NCBI GenBank assembly: GCA_030248195.1 | Contig: JASAND010026343.1 | Location: 1 to 64,000, forward strand | Direction of reading: 5' to 3' | DNA: 64,000 nt | From: Trissonchulus latispiculum | Taxonomy: Eukaryota > Nematoda > Enoplea > Enoplida > Ironidae | Shown: positions 61,870-64,000 of the stretch, piece by piece | Layout of the letters: each line of letters starts with the position of its first letter | How positions within the stretch are numbered: position 1 is the stretch's first letter | Translations under genes and position numbers: made by a program | Notes under the pieces: generated by a model | Database searches by the model: none | What the model saw: the letters and a program-made list of their open reading frames with translations, nothing else | What the model was told of the DNA's origin: nothing

Positions 61870-64000
61870 TAAATATGACAAATTTCTGTTGGTTGGTTGA
61901 TTTCAGTGCTAAAATGATAGTAAACCTGTCTTTCCTTTAATTATAAACTGATTCTTTTTTCAGTGAGTTGCACCGTCAAGTTTAACCTGCTTGCAAGTAT
62001 ATACTGTGTTAAGGTAAATGTATTATTTACGCAGTTACTACACCGAGGACTATTAAAAACGTTGTTTAGCTCATTATTAGCCATCGAATTAAGACCGAAT
62101 TTGGCTATATTGTCGAAATTTTAAAACTTTGCAAGAAGGAACCAACAGGTCAGAAATGCTCAACTTTGAAGCAATTGCTTTCACCACAATGTCTGGCAGA
62201 CATAAGCAGACTTGTCTGCTACTTTTGGAGAGTCTCGAATGGATTATGAGTGAAAAATTATCAAAACAGTGAGAAAATTGTTAAAAAAGAAATTACGGTT
62301 TTCGGTGAAATGAAATTTGGCTCATTTCGATGTTTCGGTATTCGCGTGAAACACTGATATTAAACATAAAACTGTAATATCTGTTTTAATGTGATTGTAA
62401 TTTCGTCGATGTTTAGTCCATCCCTAAATTAAGATTGATTTGTGGATTTGAGTGTTTGGTACATCTAACATTAATATTTAATGTTGATCAGGAGTAGAAG
62501 GCACTAAAGCACATTCACAGTTCCAGACTCAAGCAGAAGCGCATAGAATCGCGTCGAGACGGATATGTAAGCGTCAGCATGCGTTCGTGACCATGAATTT
62601 GCTACAATTAATTTTAAACGGTTAAAACGGCATGTTACAGTCTGAGGCGTCGACTGCGCCTCTCTATGCGTTCGCTACTCTGTATGCACCTTTATTATTA
62701 AGGGGTGCAGTACCAGCAGAGTGGGAGGTAGCGAAGCTAGAAATAAATTATTGCTGGTGTGTCTGTCATCTGCGTTCAGTAGGAAGCTTTGGAAAGCAAA
62801 TAAATAGATTAAACTCAATTAACGGATAAACAAACAAGATTCTCAGCAGTCATTCTACAATTCCGGAGAAATCCGCATAAGTGCTTATATACAAGTGCGT
62901 CCAGGAAAACTTGGAACAGACCAAAACCTGGAGACGGGATCAAGTTCAAACTATTGTGATCAGCCCTGTTATTGGTTATGTTCAAGTAGGTAATAAGAAT
63001 GGTTTTCAGATGCTCACATCTAATAGAAATTTACGTTTGGAAATATTAAAGTAATTTCTGTTGACTTCAGGTTGAAGGGTATAAAGGTAGTCGTTTACCC
63101 TTACCAAAGGCGCTGAGAGTGTGGTTAGCAGACAATCACGAATGGACTTTCAGCTTCGTTTAGAATTTTTTGATTTAATAACACGCCAAGTAACTGTAGC
63201 ATTGCAGTTTAATAGGTTGACTTATTCTTTAAAGGTTTTTCATTTTCAATCGCAAATTCATTCTTTTGTCTATGTTTAGGCTAAATGCTTGCAAGTCAGA
63301 TACCACTATGTCCTCTGGTTGCGTCAAGCCTTATTTTGAACTATTTCGGCTATTTTGAACTATTTTTTGGATATATTACAACTATGAATTTATTATCTAG
63401 CTACCCTTCATGACACCTCACACCACTACTAGGAGGAGGAGAAAAATTCGTTATCCGTTCCATCCTAAGGACGAGTATCATTTCCATGGAAATAACAAGC
63501 TTTTGCCGAACTTTGATATCTGAAAAAGCAGTTTCAGAAGCAACAAAATGCAAAAATTGGAAATATCCAGTAAGCTATTGTTCACAATAGCAAGCCTTAA
63601 CCCAAGAGTAATCCGATTCTGCTTCATTAGTATCATTCTGTGAGCCCACGTGCGTTGTTCATGTGCCCGACAGCGTTAATGAGGACTGTATCTGCGGAAA
63701 ATGTCAGAGGATTGTGAATGTATGCAATTGTTTTCTGTTTAACGTATCATTGTGCTGTGCAACAGAGGTTAAACTGATACGATGATCTTCTTGTTCTGGC
63801 TGAGTCCTGCGCAGTAGTTTACACCAGAGATGGAACCGGGTCACCGGGTCAAGAGTTTCGACCCTGTCTTGAGCCGGTTTTATGAACATACCTCAAATAT
63901 CTGAAGTTTTTGGCTTACCTAGCTAAAATTTTAGCTTAAATTTTTGTTCGATGTCCAATATTAATTTGCTTTTTTCTTGCGTTTTAGTCTTGAGCATTGA
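61870..64000. other. Intergenic DNA to the window end
   Basis: No supported gene. A 65-codon ORF at 62632-62829 and a minus-strand ORF at 63704-63889 have no recognisable features. Confidence 0.4.

Overview
The window reads as nuclear DNA of an invertebrate animal. Coding regions are small exons joined by GT-AG introns. There is a DEG/ENaC (amiloride-sensitive-type) channel gene, and the rest is packed with animal-type mobile elements: Ty3/Gypsy, hAT-type and TTAA-flanked miniature elements, foldback elements and tRNA-headed repeats. I cannot name the species. An early-branching marine animal is a guess from overall character only.

Layout. 1-4.57 kb: a compact, intron-poor, virus-like or mobile-element gene cluster. 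Two leading genes are broken by frameshifts, one small gene is intact, and a tandem pair of paralogous genes sits in duplicated promoter/3'-end cassettes. 4.57-5.35 kb: a composite satellite, seen again at 40.5-41.3 kb. 9.2-46.9 kb: a tandem array of five same-strand loci of an unrecognised family of secreted six-cysteine proteins. Three loci (A, C, D) are complete three-exon genes with identical intron phases (1, then 2). Locus B lacks exon 1 and has a corrupted exon 3, and locus E is an orphan exon 3. An intronless DEG/ENaC gene (12.67-13.88 kb) lies between A and B. 17.9-24.1 kb: a 6-kb non-coding tract crowded with perfect short inverted repeats, which no protein gene explains; it is followed by a minus-strand gag-like remnant. 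48.3-56.9 kb: a five-exon minus-strand gene for a secreted ten-cysteine helical protein, pieced together here from splice sites. Its first intron has taken in a complete but inactive Ty3/Gypsy element with 93-bp LTRs and a perfect 5-bp target duplication. 58.3-61.2 kb: a second, gutted Gypsy copy whose protease region is split by a 1.29-kb hAT-type miniature element with an exact 8-bp target duplication. 61.2-64 kb: mostly unremarkable, with one possible exon.

How the parts relate. The host genes encode secreted or membrane proteins. The A-E array shows birth-and-death evolution by tandem duplication, and mobile elements sit mainly in its introns and spacers. The hAT-type miniature elements share a pattern: the interior is a long simple repeat of the hexamer found in their own terminal repeat. 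The main unexplained structure is the hairpin tract. Its stems change sequence but stay complementary, one loop (GTAACAA) recurs, and at least one pair of repeat units shows a compensatory change.
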